64,000 bases of DNA. It comes from Sulfurospirillum arsenophilum NBRC 109478. Lineage in GTDB: Bacteria; Campylobacterota; Campylobacteria; Campylobacterales; Sulfurospirillaceae. Positions 8,293 through 17,967 of this stretch are shown here, one piece after another (position 1 is the first letter of the stretch; each line of letters opens with the position of its first letter). Made by a program: the position numbers and the translations under genes. Below the pieces are notes generated by a model that was given only the letters and a program-made list of their open reading frames with translations, did not search any database and was not told where the DNA came from. The DNA lies in contig NZ_BBQF01000001.1 in NCBI RefSeq assembly GCF_000813345.1, positions 248,001 through 312,000 on the forward strand, in the 5' to 3' direction.

Positions 8293-9659
8293 AACAACAA
8301 AGAAAATCATCCATAGCAGGCATGGTGCTAGGGTTTATTTTTTTAGTCTTAGTAGGTGGAGTTGCATTTGTATTTAACTCTAGTTTGTTTGAAAGAGAAG
8401 CTCCTCAAATCGTTCTTTCTAAAGAGATAGATTGGAATTTAAAAGATCCTATTAAAGTTCAAGTAGCAGATGCAAGTGGGATTCGTTTTGCACGTGCGAC
8501 GCTCTTTGATGGCGAAAAAAGTGTTGTCTTAGAGACGAAAGAGTTTAAAACAGCTGAAAAAACTGTTGAGTTAAATCTCTTATTTCCCAAAACAGGTTTC
8601 GGTGCCAATAAAAAAGTATTTGAATTAACCATTGAAGCTGTTGATAGTAGTAAGTGGAATTTTTTTGCAGGCAATAGTGTTAGTGCAAAATCGGTGATTA
8701 AAGTCGATACCAAAAGACCTGAAGTAAATATTATTGGAAGTTCGTATAAGATTATGAAGGGTGGCGTTGCAACCGTTATTTTTAAAGCACAAGATGAAGC
8801 GATGAAGTCACTTTATGTCGAAACAAATTTTGGCAAGAAATTTTACCCAACACCATTTTACAAGGAAGGGTATTATATTACTTTAGTTGCTTGGCCTACA
8901 CATATTGAAAGTTTTACGGCTTCTGTTGTAGCCATAGATCGAGCAGGAAACTTAACAAAATCGCATGTCCCTTATTTTTTACAAGATAAAAAGTATAAAA
9001 CATCGACGATTGCACTAGAAGATCGTTTTTTAGATGGTAAGATTTCTGATTTGATCGCTGAGGTAGCTCCTGAACGCTCTTCCCTCACAAAATTAGAAAA
9101 ATTTAAATTTGTTAATGAAGATATGCGAAAAGGCAATGAAGCAAATATTTTAAAGGTAACTTCGAATGTTCCAACTGAGCAGATGAATGGTTTTTACCTA
9201 AAACCTTTTTATCCATTGCGTAATGGTAAAGTTGTCGCAAGTTTTGGAGATCATCGTTTTTATGAGTATGATAAAAAACCTACCAGTGAATCCTACCATT
9301 TAGGGCTTGATCTTGCGAGTAATGCGCAAGCAGCAATGCAATCTTCTAATGATGGCGTTGTTGTATTTGCACGAGAAAATGGTATTTATGGTAATAACAT
9401 CATTATCTCTCATGGTTTGGGCGTCTATTCACTTTATGGACACTGCTCAAGTTATATGGTGAAAGAGGGCGATGTGGTAAAAGCAGGAGAGTCTATTGCC
9501 AAAACAGGTTTAACCGGTTTAGCCCTTGGAGATCACCTTCACTTTGGTATGTACGTTCAAGGCGTTGATGTCAGACCTGAAGAATGGATGGATGAAGTAT
9601 GGCTTAAAGAAAGCGTCTTTAATGTAATAGAATCAGCAAAGAAGATTATGGATCGATGA
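8289..9659 (+). CDS. M23 (LytM-type) peptidoglycan endopeptidase, membrane anchored
   Basis: A 456-residue protein with one N-terminal membrane anchor (about residues 11-30), a long extracytoplasmic region, and a C-terminal LytM domain. The zinc ligands are H and D in YHLGLDLAS near residue 340 and HLHFG near 415, with YGHCSSY between. The family cleaves peptide cross-links in murein and affects cell shape and septation. It overlaps minC by 4 bases, consistent with a role in division or helical shape, as for M23 shape proteins of other Campylobacterota. The exact orthologue is not assigned. Confidence 0.87.
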   Translation: MKQQRKSSIAGMVLGFIFLVLVGGVAFVFNSSLFEREAPQIVLSKEIDWNLKDPIKVQVADASGIRFARATLFDGEKSVVLETKEFKTAEKTVELNLLFPKTGFGANKKVFELTIEAVDSSKWNFFAGNSVSAKSVIKVDTKRPEVNIIGSSYKIMKGGVATVIFKAQDEAMKSLYVETNFGKKFYPTPFYKEGYYITLVAWPTHIESFTASVVAIDRAGNLTKSHVPYFLQDKKYKTSTIALEDRFLDGKISDLIAEVAPERSSLTKLEKFKFVNEDMRKGNEANILKVTSNVPTEQMNGFYLKPFYPLRNGKVVASFGDHRFYEYDKKPTSESYHLGLDLASNAQAAMQSSNDGVVVFARENGIYGNNIIISHGLGVYSLYGHCSSYMVKEGDVVKAGESIAKTGLTGLALGDHLHFGMYVQGVDVRPEEWMDEVWLKESVFNVIESAKKIMDR

Positions 9660-10255
9660 AAGTAACGCAAAAAAATGTGAGAGTGTTTCACATCGAAATT
9701 GATGATGAAGCCTCTTTTTTAGACTATTTTAGAAAGAATAGCCTTCTTTTGAAGGAATTCTTTTTGCTTATTGAAGGTAATATAACCAAAAACATTGCTT
9801 TCGTTTTAGAGCAAAGTGGCGTCTGTTATAAAGAGATCAATCACTGTGCTATTCGCTTTGGTGGCATTAAAAAAGAAACACCTCTTCTTGAAGACGAACC
9901 CAAAAAAGAGGTTATTTCAGAAATAATTTCTGAAGAACCAAAACAGTTGCCAAAACTTAAACTGTATGATCGTCCAATTCGTTCAGGAGAAGAGATTGTT
10001 GAGAGTTTGCCAATTGTTATTTTTGGTCGTGTTAACAGTGGTGCCAAGGTCTTTTGTGAAGAGAGTATGAGTATTTATGGTATTATTGACGGATTAGTGC
10101 AGTGCGATGGGGAATATGTCGTACTCAGTGGCATCAGTCCAAGAGGACATCTCATTTTTAATGGTGAGATTGTAGATAGAGAAATGCTCAAACTTAATGT
10201 ACTTCAAAAAATCGTTATGCGCGATAACGTTATTGAAATAAAGGAAGTTGTGTGA
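9656..10255 (+). CDS. minC: Septum site-determining protein MinC
   Basis: A 199-residue inhibitor of FtsZ assembly that keeps the septum at mid-cell together with MinD. The C-terminal beta-helix domain is clear: YDRPIRSGEEIVESLPIVIF followed by GRVNSGAKV (family form G-V-N-x-GA) and SPRGHLIFNGEI. The N-terminal domain (1-75) is divergent, as is usual. minD and minE are not adjacent. The gene overlaps both the M23 gene and lpxC. Confidence 0.85.
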   Translation: MKVTQKNVRVFHIEIDDEASFLDYFRKNSLLLKEFFLLIEGNITKNIAFVLEQSGVCYKEINHCAIRFGGIKKETPLLEDEPKKEVISEIISEEPKQLPKLKLYDRPIRSGEEIVESLPIVIFGRVNSGAKVFCEESMSIYGIIDGLVQCDGEYVVLSGISPRGHLIFNGEIVDREMLKLNVLQKIVMRDNVIEIKEVV

Positions 10256-11136
10256 AACAGACCACATTAGCCAAAGCGGTTAGCGGTGTAGGAATTGGGC
10301 TTCACAAAGGAGAACCAATTCAAATACGCCTTGAACCTCTTGAAGCAAATAGCGGTATTCTTTTTTACCGAAGCGATGTAGGATTATTAGTTCAAGCATT
10401 GCCTCAAAATGTTGTTAATACTCAAATGGCTACAGTTATTGGGAACTCAAGTGCTTATATCTCTACGATTGAGCATCTTCTTTCTGCCGTTTATGCTTAT
10501 GGCATTGATAATATTAGAGTGGTACTAGATGGGGCTGAAGTCCCTGTTATGGATGGAAGTAGTGCCAGCTTTTGCATGATGCTTGATGAAGCAGGAACAC
10601 GTAAACTTGATGCAACAAAACAAGTGTTGATCATCAAAAAAGAGGTAGAAGTGCAAGATGGTAAAAAATTTGCACGTGTAACACCTAGTTTGAAACCTAC
10701 TTATAGTTTTATGATTGATTTTGCGCATCCTTCCATTGGTAAACAGGAGTTTAGTTTTGAATTTAGCAAGAAAAATTTTATTGAAGAGATAGCAAGAGCT
10801 CGTACATTTGGTTTTTTAAAAGATGTTCAGATGCTACGTTCACGTGGACTTGCCCTTGGTGGATCGCTTGATAATGCAGTTGTTATGGATGATAATAAGA
10901 TTTTAAATCCAGAAGGATTACGCTTCTCTAATGAGTTTGTGAGGCATAAAATCTTAGATGCAATTGGTGATCTATCGCTCTTAGGGGCACCTTTTTTAGG
11001 TGATTATACATCCTATGCAGGCAGTCACAATTTGAATCATGAACTCACCAAAGCAATTTTACGAGATCCAAGTAATTATGAGATTAGAACGCTCAGTGTG
11101 GAAAAAGCACAAGAGTTTGAAAAGGTTTACGCATAA
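10252..11136 (+). CDS. lpxC: UDP-3-O-acyl-N-acetylglucosamine deacetylase LpxC
   Basis: The zinc deacetylase that commits UDP-acyl-GlcNAc to lipid A synthesis. Motifs are GVGIGLHKGEPIQIRL, STIEHLLSAVYAYGIDN with a zinc His, VMDGSSASFC, ARTFGFLKDV and HKILDAIGDLSLLG, which holds the other zinc ligands. The length of 294 is normal. The start is GTG at 10252, overlapping minC by 4 bases. Its stop codon overlaps the apparent start of the next gene. Confidence 0.95.
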   Translation: MKQTTLAKAVSGVGIGLHKGEPIQIRLEPLEANSGILFYRSDVGLLVQALPQNVVNTQMATVIGNSSAYISTIEHLLSAVYAYGIDNIRVVLDGAEVPVMDGSSASFCMMLDEAGTRKLDATKQVLIIKKEVEVQDGKKFARVTPSLKPTYSFMIDFAHPSIGKQEFSFEFSKKNFIEEIARARTFGFLKDVQMLRSRGLALGGSLDNAVVMDDNKILNPEGLRFSNEFVRHKILDAIGDLSLLGAPFLGDYTSYAGSHNLNHELTKAILRDPSNYEIRTLSVEKAQEFEKVYA

Positions 11137-11591
11137 AAACTGCTGTTGATATTGTTGTTATCACGCTTACTTCACCTTTACATGTAGGCATTTATGAAAA
11201 TAACCAATTAATAAGAACCTTTGAAACAATGGATCAAACCAGTGAGGCATTGCCGTTGCTATTTGAATCAATTTTAAACGAGTATGATCCAAAACGACTT
11301 TTCTTTGCCCGAGGTCCTGGAAGTTTTATGGCGATTAAAATTACCTATATTTTTTTAAAAACGCTCAGTATTACACTTGGAATTCCACTTTTGGCGTGCG
11401 ATGGATTTGTTTTTAATGAGAGACGACCTATTCGAGCAATGCGCAATCTTTATTTTATAAAAGAAAAAGAAGAAATTACAACCATACGTTTAGAAGATTC
11501 CGTAGAACAGCATTTTACATTACCACAGAGATTAAATGAAGATCTGTTTAACGATGAAATTGAACCACTTTATATGTTACCAGCAGTTTAG
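11133..11591 (+). CDS. tsaB: Short TsaB-like protein (tRNA t6A biosynthesis), possible ATA start
   Basis: The frame between lpxC and thrB encodes a TsaB/YeaZ-like protein. Hallmarks are FARGPGSFMAIKITYIFLKT and a short ASKHA beginning, AVDIVVITLTSPLHVGIYEN. TsaB partners TsaD in threonylcarbamoyladenosine formation at position 37 of tRNA. At about 152 residues it lacks the second half of classical TsaB. The first ATG in frame (11229) would delete the N-terminal strand. The frame is open upstream with no ATG, GTG or TTG. ATA at 11133 overlaps the lpxC TAA and has AAAGG seven bases before it, so I propose ATA as the start. TTTACATGTAGG at 11177-11188 is a one-sided palindrome variant. Confidence 0.65.
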   Translation: MKTAVDIVVITLTSPLHVGIYENNQLIRTFETMDQTSEALPLLFESILNEYDPKRLFFARGPGSFMAIKITYIFLKTLSITLGIPLLACDGFVFNERRPIRAMRNLYFIKEKEEITTIRLEDSVEQHFTLPQRLNEDLFNDEIEPLYMLPAV

Positions 11592-11600
11592 GAGCGATGT

Positions 11601-12485
11601 GTGAAGATAAAAATACCAGCGACCAGTGCTAATTTAGGGCCCGGATTTGATTGTCTAGGTCTTGCCATTGCACTTTATAATGAAGTGAGCATTAAGCCTT
11701 CAAGTTATCACAGTATCTCTGTGAAAGGCGAAGGCGAAGAGAATGCAAAGCTTAAAAAGAACAATATTTTTGTCTCTATTTTTTACGATATTTATCAAGA
11801 GTTAGTCGGTAAAAAAGATCCTTTCAGGTTTGAGTTTTATAACAATATTCCTTTCTCTCGCGGGTTGGGAAGTAGTTCTGCCGTTATTGTGGGTGCCATT
11901 GCAAGTGCCTATGAAATGGCTGGTGTGAAGGCAAGTAGAGAGAGTATTTTAAATAAAGCTATATTATATGAAACCCATCCAGACAATATCGCTCCTGCCG
12001 TTTATGGAGGATTTACAAGCTCTGTGGTTGAAAATGGTAAAGTAAGAACATTAAAAAAAGTCTTGAGTGAAAAGCTTAAAGTGGTGATGGTTATTCCTGA
12101 TCGTCCCATGTCCACAGCACATTCAAGGACACTGCTTCCTAAAACGTACTTGATGAAAAATGTGGTCTATAATCTCTCTCGTGCTTCTTTACTGACGGCG
12201 GCTTTCTTTAGTGAGAATTGGGAGTTTTTGAGGGCTGCATCGAGGGATTGTATGCATGAACACCGTCGTATGAGGCAACTGAAGGAACTTTTTGAAGTGC
12301 GTGAGATTGCTTTAAAAAGTGGAGCACTCATGAGTACACTCTCGGGCAGTGGCTCATCGTTTTTTAATCTCGTTAAGGCGGAAGACGCTCCAAAGGTTGC
12401 AATAGCGCTTAAAAATGCGTTTGAAATGTTTAGAGTAGAAATCTTTGAATTAGATAATAACGGTTTTGAAATCGTAAAAAGCTGA
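11601..12485 (+). CDS. thrB: Homoserine kinase (GHMP family)
   Basis: A 294-residue GHMP kinase that phosphorylates L-homoserine in threonine synthesis. It begins IPATSANLGPGFDCLGLAIA, has the ATP loop PFSRGLGSSSAVIVGA near residue 90, ETHPDNIAPAVYGGF, and ends with the glycine-rich TLSGSGSSFFNL. The start is GTG at 11601 behind AGGAG. It is the only amino acid biosynthesis gene in this block, as in other Campylobacterota at the same place. Confidence 0.95.
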   Translation: MKIKIPATSANLGPGFDCLGLAIALYNEVSIKPSSYHSISVKGEGEENAKLKKNNIFVSIFYDIYQELVGKKDPFRFEFYNNIPFSRGLGSSSAVIVGAIASAYEMAGVKASRESILNKAILYETHPDNIAPAVYGGFTSSVVENGKVRTLKKVLSEKLKVVMVIPDRPMSTAHSRTLLPKTYLMKNVVYNLSRASLLTAAFFSENWEFLRAASRDCMHEHRRMRQLKELFEVREIALKSGALMSTLSGSGSSFFNLVKAEDAPKVAIALKNAFEMFRVEIFELDNNGFEIVKS

Positions 12486-12503
12486 AAGACAGCTAAAATT
12501 TGA

Positions 12504-12509
12504 TATAAT
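12504..12509 (+). promoter_or_regulatory. -10 box immediately upstream of ylxR
   Basis: TATAAT lies only 12 bases before the ylxR ATG at 12521, predicting a start about 5 bases from the codon and no room for a ribosome binding site. Either the ylxR message is nearly leaderless or translation starts at the internal ATG 12539. Confidence 0.45.
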
Positions 12510-12520
12510 CAGGCGCAAAA

Positions 12521-12772
12521 ATGAGTCAACCCATACGAATGTGCATTGTTTGTAGAGAAAGATCTTTACAACAAAGTTTACAAAGATTGCAGATTGTAGA
12601 TGGAGAGCTCGTGCTCTTTTCCAAAGTAGGAAGAAGCTTTTATATCTGCAAGGCATGTATGACAAACAATGAAAAGAAAGTTGTAAAAATACTCAACAAT
12701 AAATGCAAAACAAATCACAAAGCAATGATGGAATTTGGTAAAATATTTAAGGAGACAGGGTCGAATGGATAA
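12521..12772 (+). CDS. ylxR: YlxR/RnpM family RNA-binding protein (DUF448)
   Basis: An 83-residue protein of the YlxR family, small basic RNA-binding proteins linked in Bacillus to RNase P modulation. It begins [20 protein letters not shown], the family signature, and has a second cysteine pair in YICKACM. Its end overlaps the infB start by 8 bases, the conserved ylxR-infB pairing. The ATG at 12521 keeps the usual PIRMC leader residues; an internal ATG at 12539 would remove them. Confidence 0.85.
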   Translation: MSQPIRMCIVCRERSLQQSLQRLQIVDGELVLFSKVGRSFYICKACMTNNEKKVVKILNNKCKTNHKAMMEFGKIFKETGSNG

Positions 12773-15425
12773 AGTTCGTATAACCGAAATAGCAAAAGAA
12801 CTAGGCATGAAGAACAAAGAAATCGTTGATAAGGCGATAGATCTTGGACTTGATGTCAAAGGGCATTCCAGTTCAATTAGTACAGAAGATGCCGAAAAAC
12901 TCATGAACTATGTATTGAGTGGAGAGAATACGCAAGCAAGTAAGCCATCCCCTCAGCCTAAAGCTCCGGAAACTAAAAAAGCCGAAATTGTAGAAGCACC
13001 GCCTGTCGTTGAAAAACCAAAAGTACCTGAAGTTGCTGCTCCTAAAACGAAGACATTGAAAGAAAAAGAGCTTGAATCGGGTCATATCGCTCAAGCTGTC
13101 CCTCAAAAAGAGATTTCTGAGAACGTAGTATCAGATACAGTAGGCGAAGATAAAGTAGAAACAACAGATAAAGTTGATCCAACCAATGTACAAAAGCGTA
13201 GAGGTTTAGTGATCGTTAAAAAGAAAAGACCTGATGTTAAAGAGGTCGAAGTTGAAGAGAGACAAAGTAGTCCATCATCTTTCTATGGTTCTCGTGAGCA
13301 TACTCCTTCTCGTAGTATGGAGTCTATGTTCTCTGCATCAAATAGTGCAAGCGAACTTCAAAAAAAGAAAAAGAAACTTAAAAAATTACCTGCTGAGAAA
13401 AAAACCACTACTGAGAAATTGGATATTGCTTTAAACATTGAAATGGCAGATACGAACATCGACACAGAAGAAGATGGAATGATCGTTCTCCCAGATCTTA
13501 ATGTGGGTATTACGGTCACAGAAGAAGCGAAAAAGAAAAAACAGATCGATCCAAGCCAAATTAGAACGACTAAAAAAACCAATTTTGTTATGCAAGGAAT
13601 TCAAAGAGTGGGACGTAAACGTAGACGTCGTCCTGCACAAGTTCAAGAAGCTGAAGCGATTAACGCGATTGAAATTCCTGAAGAGATTAGGGTTTATGAG
13701 TTTGCAGAGAAGATCAATAAACCTGTAAGTGAAGTGATTAAAGAACTTTTCTCACTCGGCGTTATGTTTACTAAAAATGACTTTTTAGATAAAGATTCTA
13801 TCGAGATTTTAGCAGATACTTTTGACATTAACGTTACAACCGTTAATGATCAAGATGCATTTGACTATGTGAAAGCCTATGATGAAGAGGGTGAAGCAAG
13901 TGATCAAGTGCTTGTTGAACGCGCTCCTGTTATTACGATTATGGGTCACGTAGATCATGGTAAAACTTCATTACTGGATTATATTAGAAGTGCTAAAGTA
14001 GCTGCTGGCGAGGCGGGTGGAATTACCCAACACGTTGGCGCTTATATGGTTGAGAAAAATGGTAGAAACATTACCTTTATCGATACCCCAGGTCACGAAG
14101 CTTTTACAGAAATGCGTTCACGTGGTGCTAAAGTAACAGATATTGTTATCGTTGTTGTAGCAGCCGACGATGGTGTTAAACCTCAAACCAAAGAGGCTGT
14201 TGAGCATGCAAAAGCAGCGGGTGTGCCTATTATTATTGCTGTCAATAAAATGGATAAAGAAGCAGCGAATCCTGATCTTGTCAAAGCACAACTCGCAGAA
14301 CTTGGCATTACACCTGTTGATTGGGGTGGAGAGCATGAATTTGTGCCAGTATCTGCAAAAACAGGTATGGGTATTGAAGACTTACTTGAAACCATTTTAT
14401 TACAAGCAGACCTTTTAGAGCTCAAAGCAGATCCAAGTAGAGATGTTAAAGCAACCGTTATCGAAAGTTCTTTGGAAAAAGGACGTGGTCCTGTTGCAAC
14501 TGTCGTCATTGAAGATGGTACGATGCGTGTAGGCGATATTGTCGTTGCGGGTGTTGCTTTTGGTAAAGTGAAAGCATTGCTTGATGATCTTGGTCGTTCG
14601 GTTAAAGAAGCCCTTCCTGGTGAGCCTGTCGTTGTTCTTGGCCTTAGTGAAGTTCCAGGTGCGGGTGATACGTTGATTAGCGTTAAGACGGATAAAATAG
14701 CACGTGAATACGCGAAGAAAAAAGCAGAATACCTCCGCCAAAAAGAGCTCTCTAAAACAACTAAAGTAAGTCTTGATGATCTAAGTGCGATGATTGCAGA
14801 GGGTGCTTTAAAAACATTGCCTGTTATTATTAAAGCAGACGTTCAAGGAAGTCTTGAAGCAATCAAAGGCAGCCTTGAGAAAATTAGAAACTCAGAAACC
14901 AAAGTTAACATTGTTAGTGCAGGTATCGGTGGAATTACCGAGAGCGATGTTGCACTTGCAAGTGCGAGCTCAGACTGTATTATTTTAGGTTTCCATGTAC
15001 GCCCAACAGGTGTGGTCAAAGAAAAAGCAAAAAGTGCTGGCGTTGAGATTAAAACATACAATATCATTTATGATTTGATTGATGATGTAACCAACATTGT
15101 GACAGGTCTTATGGCACCAGTTATTCGTGAAGAGAATATCGGACAAGCAATGGTTAGAGAAGTCTTCCCAGTACCAAAATTGGGACATATTGCTGGCTGT
15201 ATCGTAACAGATGGAACTATTAACCGTGGTGTTAAAATCAGGGTTATTCGTGATGGTGTTATCATTTATGAAGGCAGTGTTTCATCTCTTAAACGTTTCA
15301 AAGAGGACGTTAAAGAGGTGGGTAAAGGTTACGAGTGTGGTGTGGGCATTACAGGATACACTGATATTAAAGTAGGCGATTATATCGAGAGCTTTAAAGA
15401 GGTTGAAGAAAAAGCAAAACTATGA
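12765..15425 (+). CDS. infB: Translation initiation factor IF-2
   Basis: An 886-residue GTPase that brings initiator fMet-tRNA to the 30S subunit. The N-terminal IF2N motif ([20 protein letters not shown]) is followed by a long charged linker (about 60-290), a second IF2N domain, and the G domain: [12 protein letters not shown] (G1), [10 protein letters not shown] (G2), DTPGHEAF (G3), NKMDK (G4) and SAKTG (G5). The C-terminal domains are complete. I placed the start at ATG 12765 (MDKVRITEI), behind AAGGAGA; an in-frame ATG at 12735 would add ten non-family residues. The stop overlaps rbfA by 4 bases. Confidence 0.97.
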   Translation: MDKVRITEIAKELGMKNKEIVDKAIDLGLDVKGHSSSISTEDAEKLMNYVLSGENTQASKPSPQPKAPETKKAEIVEAPPVVEKPKVPEVAAPKTKTLKEKELESGHIAQAVPQKEISENVVSDTVGEDKVETTDKVDPTNVQKRRGLVIVKKKRPDVKEVEVEERQSSPSSFYGSREHTPSRSMESMFSASNSASELQKKKKKLKKLPAEKKTTTEKLDIALNIEMADTNIDTEEDGMIVLPDLNVGITVTEEAKKKKQIDPSQIRTTKKTNFVMQGIQRVGRKRRRRPAQVQEAEAINAIEIPEEIRVYEFAEKINKPVSEVIKELFSLGVMFTKNDFLDKDSIEILADTFDINVTTVNDQDAFDYVKAYDEEGEASDQVLVERAPVITIMGHVDHGKTSLLDYIRSAKVAAGEAGGITQHVGAYMVEKNGRNITFIDTPGHEAFTEMRSRGAKVTDIVIVVVAADDGVKPQTKEAVEHAKAAGVPIIIAVNKMDKEAANPDLVKAQLAELGITPVDWGGEHEFVPVSAKTGMGIEDLLETILLQADLLELKADPSRDVKATVIESSLEKGRGPVATVVIEDGTMRVGDIVVAGVAFGKVKALLDDLGRSVKEALPGEPVVVLGLSEVPGAGDTLISVKTDKIAREYAKKKAEYLRQKELSKTTKVSLDDLSAMIAEGALKTLPVIIKADVQGSLEAIKGSLEKIRNSETKVNIVSAGIGGITESDVALASASSDCIILGFHVRPTGVVKEKAKSAGVEIKTYNIIYDLIDDVTNIVTGLMAPVIREENIGQAMVREVFPVPKLGHIAGCIVTDGTINRGVKIRVIRDGVIIYEGSVSSLKRFKEDVKEVGKGYECGVGITGYTDIKVGDYIESFKEVEEKAKL

Positions 15426-15799
15426 TAAATAAAAGTATTAAGATTCAAAGAACACAGAGCGTTTTGAGGGAATTGATCCCTGAAGCACTTTCAACTTTAG
15501 AGGATGAAATGCTACGTGGTGTTTGTGTTATCGACGTTGAATGTAGCCGTGGAAAATATGATGCGATTGTTTATTTGGATGGTTCGGTTTATGATGAGGC
15601 TGAAAAGCGTTATATTCTCTCACACTTAGACCGAGTACAGCGTCACATTCAAACGCATTGTATGCAAGCAGAAGGTTGGTTTCGCTGTCCACGTTTCACG
15701 TTTCATTTCGATGATAGCCTAGAGCGTCAAAATAAAATGGATGCTCTGTTTGCAAAAGTCCAAGAAGAGCTCGAAAAAGGTAAAAAAAGCGATGATTGA
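15422..15799 (+). CDS. rbfA: Ribosome-binding factor A
   Basis: A 125-residue KH-fold protein needed for late 16S rRNA 5'-end maturation. It shows [20 protein letters not shown] at the N-terminus, [17 protein letters not shown] in the centre, and the acidic [20 protein letters not shown] at the C-terminus, typical of RbfA. It overlaps infB (4 bases) and rimP (8 bases). The conserved infB-rbfA-rimP order supports the call. Confidence 0.88.
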   Translation: MINKSIKIQRTQSVLRELIPEALSTLEDEMLRGVCVIDVECSRGKYDAIVYLDGSVYDEAEKRYILSHLDRVQRHIQTHCMQAEGWFRCPRFTFHFDDSLERQNKMDALFAKVQEELEKGKKSDD

Positions 15800-16220
15800 T
15801 CAAGAAAAAATTGTAAAAATTGTAGAAAGCTGTGGTGTCTCTTTATACGATACCGAAGTAGCAAACGAATTTGATAAAAAGATCTTTCGCCTTTACATTA
15901 CATCAAAAGAGGGCATTAGTCTTGATAAATGTGCAGAAATCAGTCGTATTTTATCGCCTATTTTTGATTTAGAACCACCACTGGATGGTGAATATCTCTT
16001 TGAAGTGAGCTCTCCTGGAATTGAGCGAAAACTTACAAAGCCAGAACATTATAGTGCTTCTCTTGGCGAAAAAGTCAAAGTAAAATTAAATACTAAAGAG
16101 AAATTTATTGGTATTCTCGAAGCCTTTACTGGTAACGTAGCTTCTGTGCGCGTTGAAAATGAACTCAAACAGATTTCACTGGATGAGATTGAAAGTGCTC
16201 GAACTTATTTTGAATGGTAA
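15792..16220 (+). CDS. rimP: Ribosome maturation factor RimP
   Basis: A 142-residue 30S assembly factor. Landmarks are CGVSLYDTEVANEFDKKIFR, DKCAEISRILSPIFD, and the strong family motif FEVSSPGIERKLTKPEHY. The ATG at 15792 ([11 protein letters not shown]) gives the normal family N-terminus; an in-frame ATG at 15741 would add 17 residues inside rbfA. It overlaps ribD by 7 bases. Confidence 0.92.
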   Translation: MIDQEKIVKIVESCGVSLYDTEVANEFDKKIFRLYITSKEGISLDKCAEISRILSPIFDLEPPLDGEYLFEVSSPGIERKLTKPEHYSASLGEKVKVKLNTKEKFIGILEAFTGNVASVRVENELKQISLDEIESARTYFEW

Positions 16221-17230
16221 GCGCATTTGACGCAGTCTTAATGCAAAAAGCACTTGATGCCGCTTGGGCGCATCAAGTGTTAACCTTTCCAAATCCTGCT
16301 GTAGGTGCGGTAGTCAGCAATGATCAAGGCAATATTTTAGGTGTTGGCGCACACCGAAAAGCAGGAACTGCTCATGCTGAAGTCCTTGCACTTAAAGCTG
16401 CATATGAAACACTCACTGAAGATACACGCATCCGTAACATTGAAGATGCAACCGCGTTACACACTTTTTTAAAAGAACATCACAATCATATTTTTCATAA
16501 TCTCACGTTACATGTAACACTCGAGCCATGTCACCACTTTGGTAAAACGCCTCCTTGCTCATCACTCATTGATGCTTTAGGATTGAAGCGCGTGGTGATT
16601 GGCTCTTTCGATGAGAGTTCGCAAGCCAAAGGTGGTGGAGCTTTTTTGCGAGAAAGAGGTGTTGAGGTTGCATTTGGATGTCTGAAAGAGGCGTGTGATT
16701 TGCTGTTGACTCCTTTTACATGTAAAGAAAAAAAGCGACCTTTTGTCTTTTTCAAACTGGCAGTAAGTAGCAATGGTGTGGCAACGGGAGGGATTATAAC
16801 TTCTTCGGATTCCCGTGCAATGGTACATCGTCTTCGCGATCGTTGTGATCTTTTGGTCATTGGTGGCAATACCGTACGAATAGATCGCCCCATTCTTGAT
16901 GCACGATTGTGTAATGGCAAAGCCCCTGATGTGTTGATTTTTTCCAAACAAAATGATTTTGACCGAACAATTCCTCTTTTTGGGATTGTAGATCGTAACG
17001 TTTTTATTGAAGAGACAATGCAAAAAGTAAATGAGTATTCTATGGTGATGGTTGAAGGCGGACAAGGACTTCTTGATGCACTCTCAAGCGAGATTGAATG
17101 GTATTTGATTTTTGAATCGCCTCATGAAAAAGAGGGTAAAGCGATTATTTTACCAGCAGGACTGCAAAAGATTTTTTCTCAAAAAGTGGGTGAAGATACC
17201 ATGAGCTGGTATTATAAACATGTTCGGTGA
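16214..17230 (+). CDS. ribD: Bifunctional pyrimidine deaminase/reductase of riboflavin synthesis
   Basis: A 338-residue enzyme. The N-terminal cytidine-deaminase-like domain has the zinc motif HAEVLAL (about 55) with TLEPCHHFGKTPPCSSLI (about 103-120). The C-terminal reductase domain (about 175-338) shows RPFVFFKLAVSSNG, LVIGGNTVRIDRP and VEGGQGLLDAL. It deaminates and reduces the GTP cyclohydrolase II product. Two palindromes are inside: TTACATGTAA at 16508-16517 (LHV, just before the zinc motif) and TTTACATGTAAA at 16715-16726 (FTCK, at the interdomain linker). Confidence 0.92.
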   Translation: MVSAFDAVLMQKALDAAWAHQVLTFPNPAVGAVVSNDQGNILGVGAHRKAGTAHAEVLALKAAYETLTEDTRIRNIEDATALHTFLKEHHNHIFHNLTLHVTLEPCHHFGKTPPCSSLIDALGLKRVVIGSFDESSQAKGGGAFLRERGVEVAFGCLKEACDLLLTPFTCKEKKRPFVFFKLAVSSNGVATGGIITSSDSRAMVHRLRDRCDLLVIGGNTVRIDRPILDARLCNGKAPDVLIFSKQNDFDRTIPLFGIVDRNVFIEETMQKVNEYSMVMVEGGQGLLDALSSEIEWYLIFESPHEKEGKAIILPAGLQKIFSQKVGEDTMSWYYKHVR

Positions 17231-17966
17231 ATTTTTTCTCTTTGAAGTCTTGATTGTTTTAGTTGCAGGATTTTTCCATGGTATTGTTGGATTTGGCTTT
17301 CCCATGATCGCAACACCGCTCTTTGTCCTTTTTTTAGATCTTAAACTGGCTGTTCTATACACACTATTTCCCACGCTTGTTACGAACATCATCAGCCTCA
17401 AAAAAGAAAACTCGTTTGGCGATATTTGGAAAGAGTTTTGGCCGCTCATTGTTTCAGTGATGGTAGGTAGCATCATTGGAACACATTTGCTCGTGGTCTA
17501 TTACAATCATTATTATAAATTGATTGTAGCTGGCGTGATGCTTTTATACCTTAACAAAGAGAGATTGCGTTTTTCATTAACCCACGCTGTAGCTAAGCAA
17601 AAAAAAAGTGTTACCGTTATCATGGGTCTTATCAGTGGATTGGTTGGTGGTATGGCAAACATTATGTCACCAGTACTGATCATGCTGATTTTAGAGCTAA
17701 AGCTTGATAAAAAGCATGCGATTGGGGTTATGAGTTTTTGTTTTATTGCTAACAAAACGTTACAAATTCTGATCTTTGGGTATCACGGAAGTTTTACTGT
17801 AGAAAATAGTACATTGATTACGCTATTTGTGGCGATTTCTCTCATAGGTTTTTGGATCGGCAATAAAATTCATGAGCGAATTGATGAGAAACTTTATACG
17901 ATGATTTTAAATCGTCTGCTTTGGGTGATTTCGTTTTATCTGATCTTCTCAACCTTTTACATGTAA
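17220..17966 (+). CDS. TauE/SafE-family sulfite/organosulfonate exporter
   Basis: A 248-residue membrane protein with about seven to eight hydrophobic spans and the family start GFFHGIVGFGFPMIATPLF, plus an internal repeat of that motif, ISGLVGGMANIMSPVLIM. The family exports sulfite or sulfoacetate-like anions, but most members are uncharacterised. It overlaps ribD by 11 bases. The last codons TAC ATG TAA lie in a TTTACATGTAAA palindrome that also supplies the stop of the convergent gene. Confidence 0.85.
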   Translation: MFGEFFLFEVLIVLVAGFFHGIVGFGFPMIATPLFVLFLDLKLAVLYTLFPTLVTNIISLKKENSFGDIWKEFWPLIVSVMVGSIIGTHLLVVYYNHYYKLIVAGVMLLYLNKERLRFSLTHAVAKQKKSVTVIMGLISGLVGGMANIMSPVLIMLILELKLDKKHAIGVMSFCFIANKTLQILIFGYHGSFTVENSTLITLFVAISLIGFWIGNKIHERIDEKLYTMILNRLLWVISFYLIFSTFYM

Positions 17967-17967
17967 A
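17956..17967. repeat. Palindrome TTTACATGTAAA shared by two convergent stop codons
   Basis: This copy of the dispersed palindrome encodes the terminal Tyr-Met-stop of both the TauE gene (plus) and the DUF309 gene (minus), so the two coding regions overlap by 10 bases exactly in the palindrome. It is the clearest case of the repeat shaping gene ends. Confidence 0.95.

Noticed and set aside
12735-12764. Upstream infB start at 12735
   Set aside because: It adds ten residues unlike any IF2N domain and ignores the well-placed AAGGAGA before 12765.
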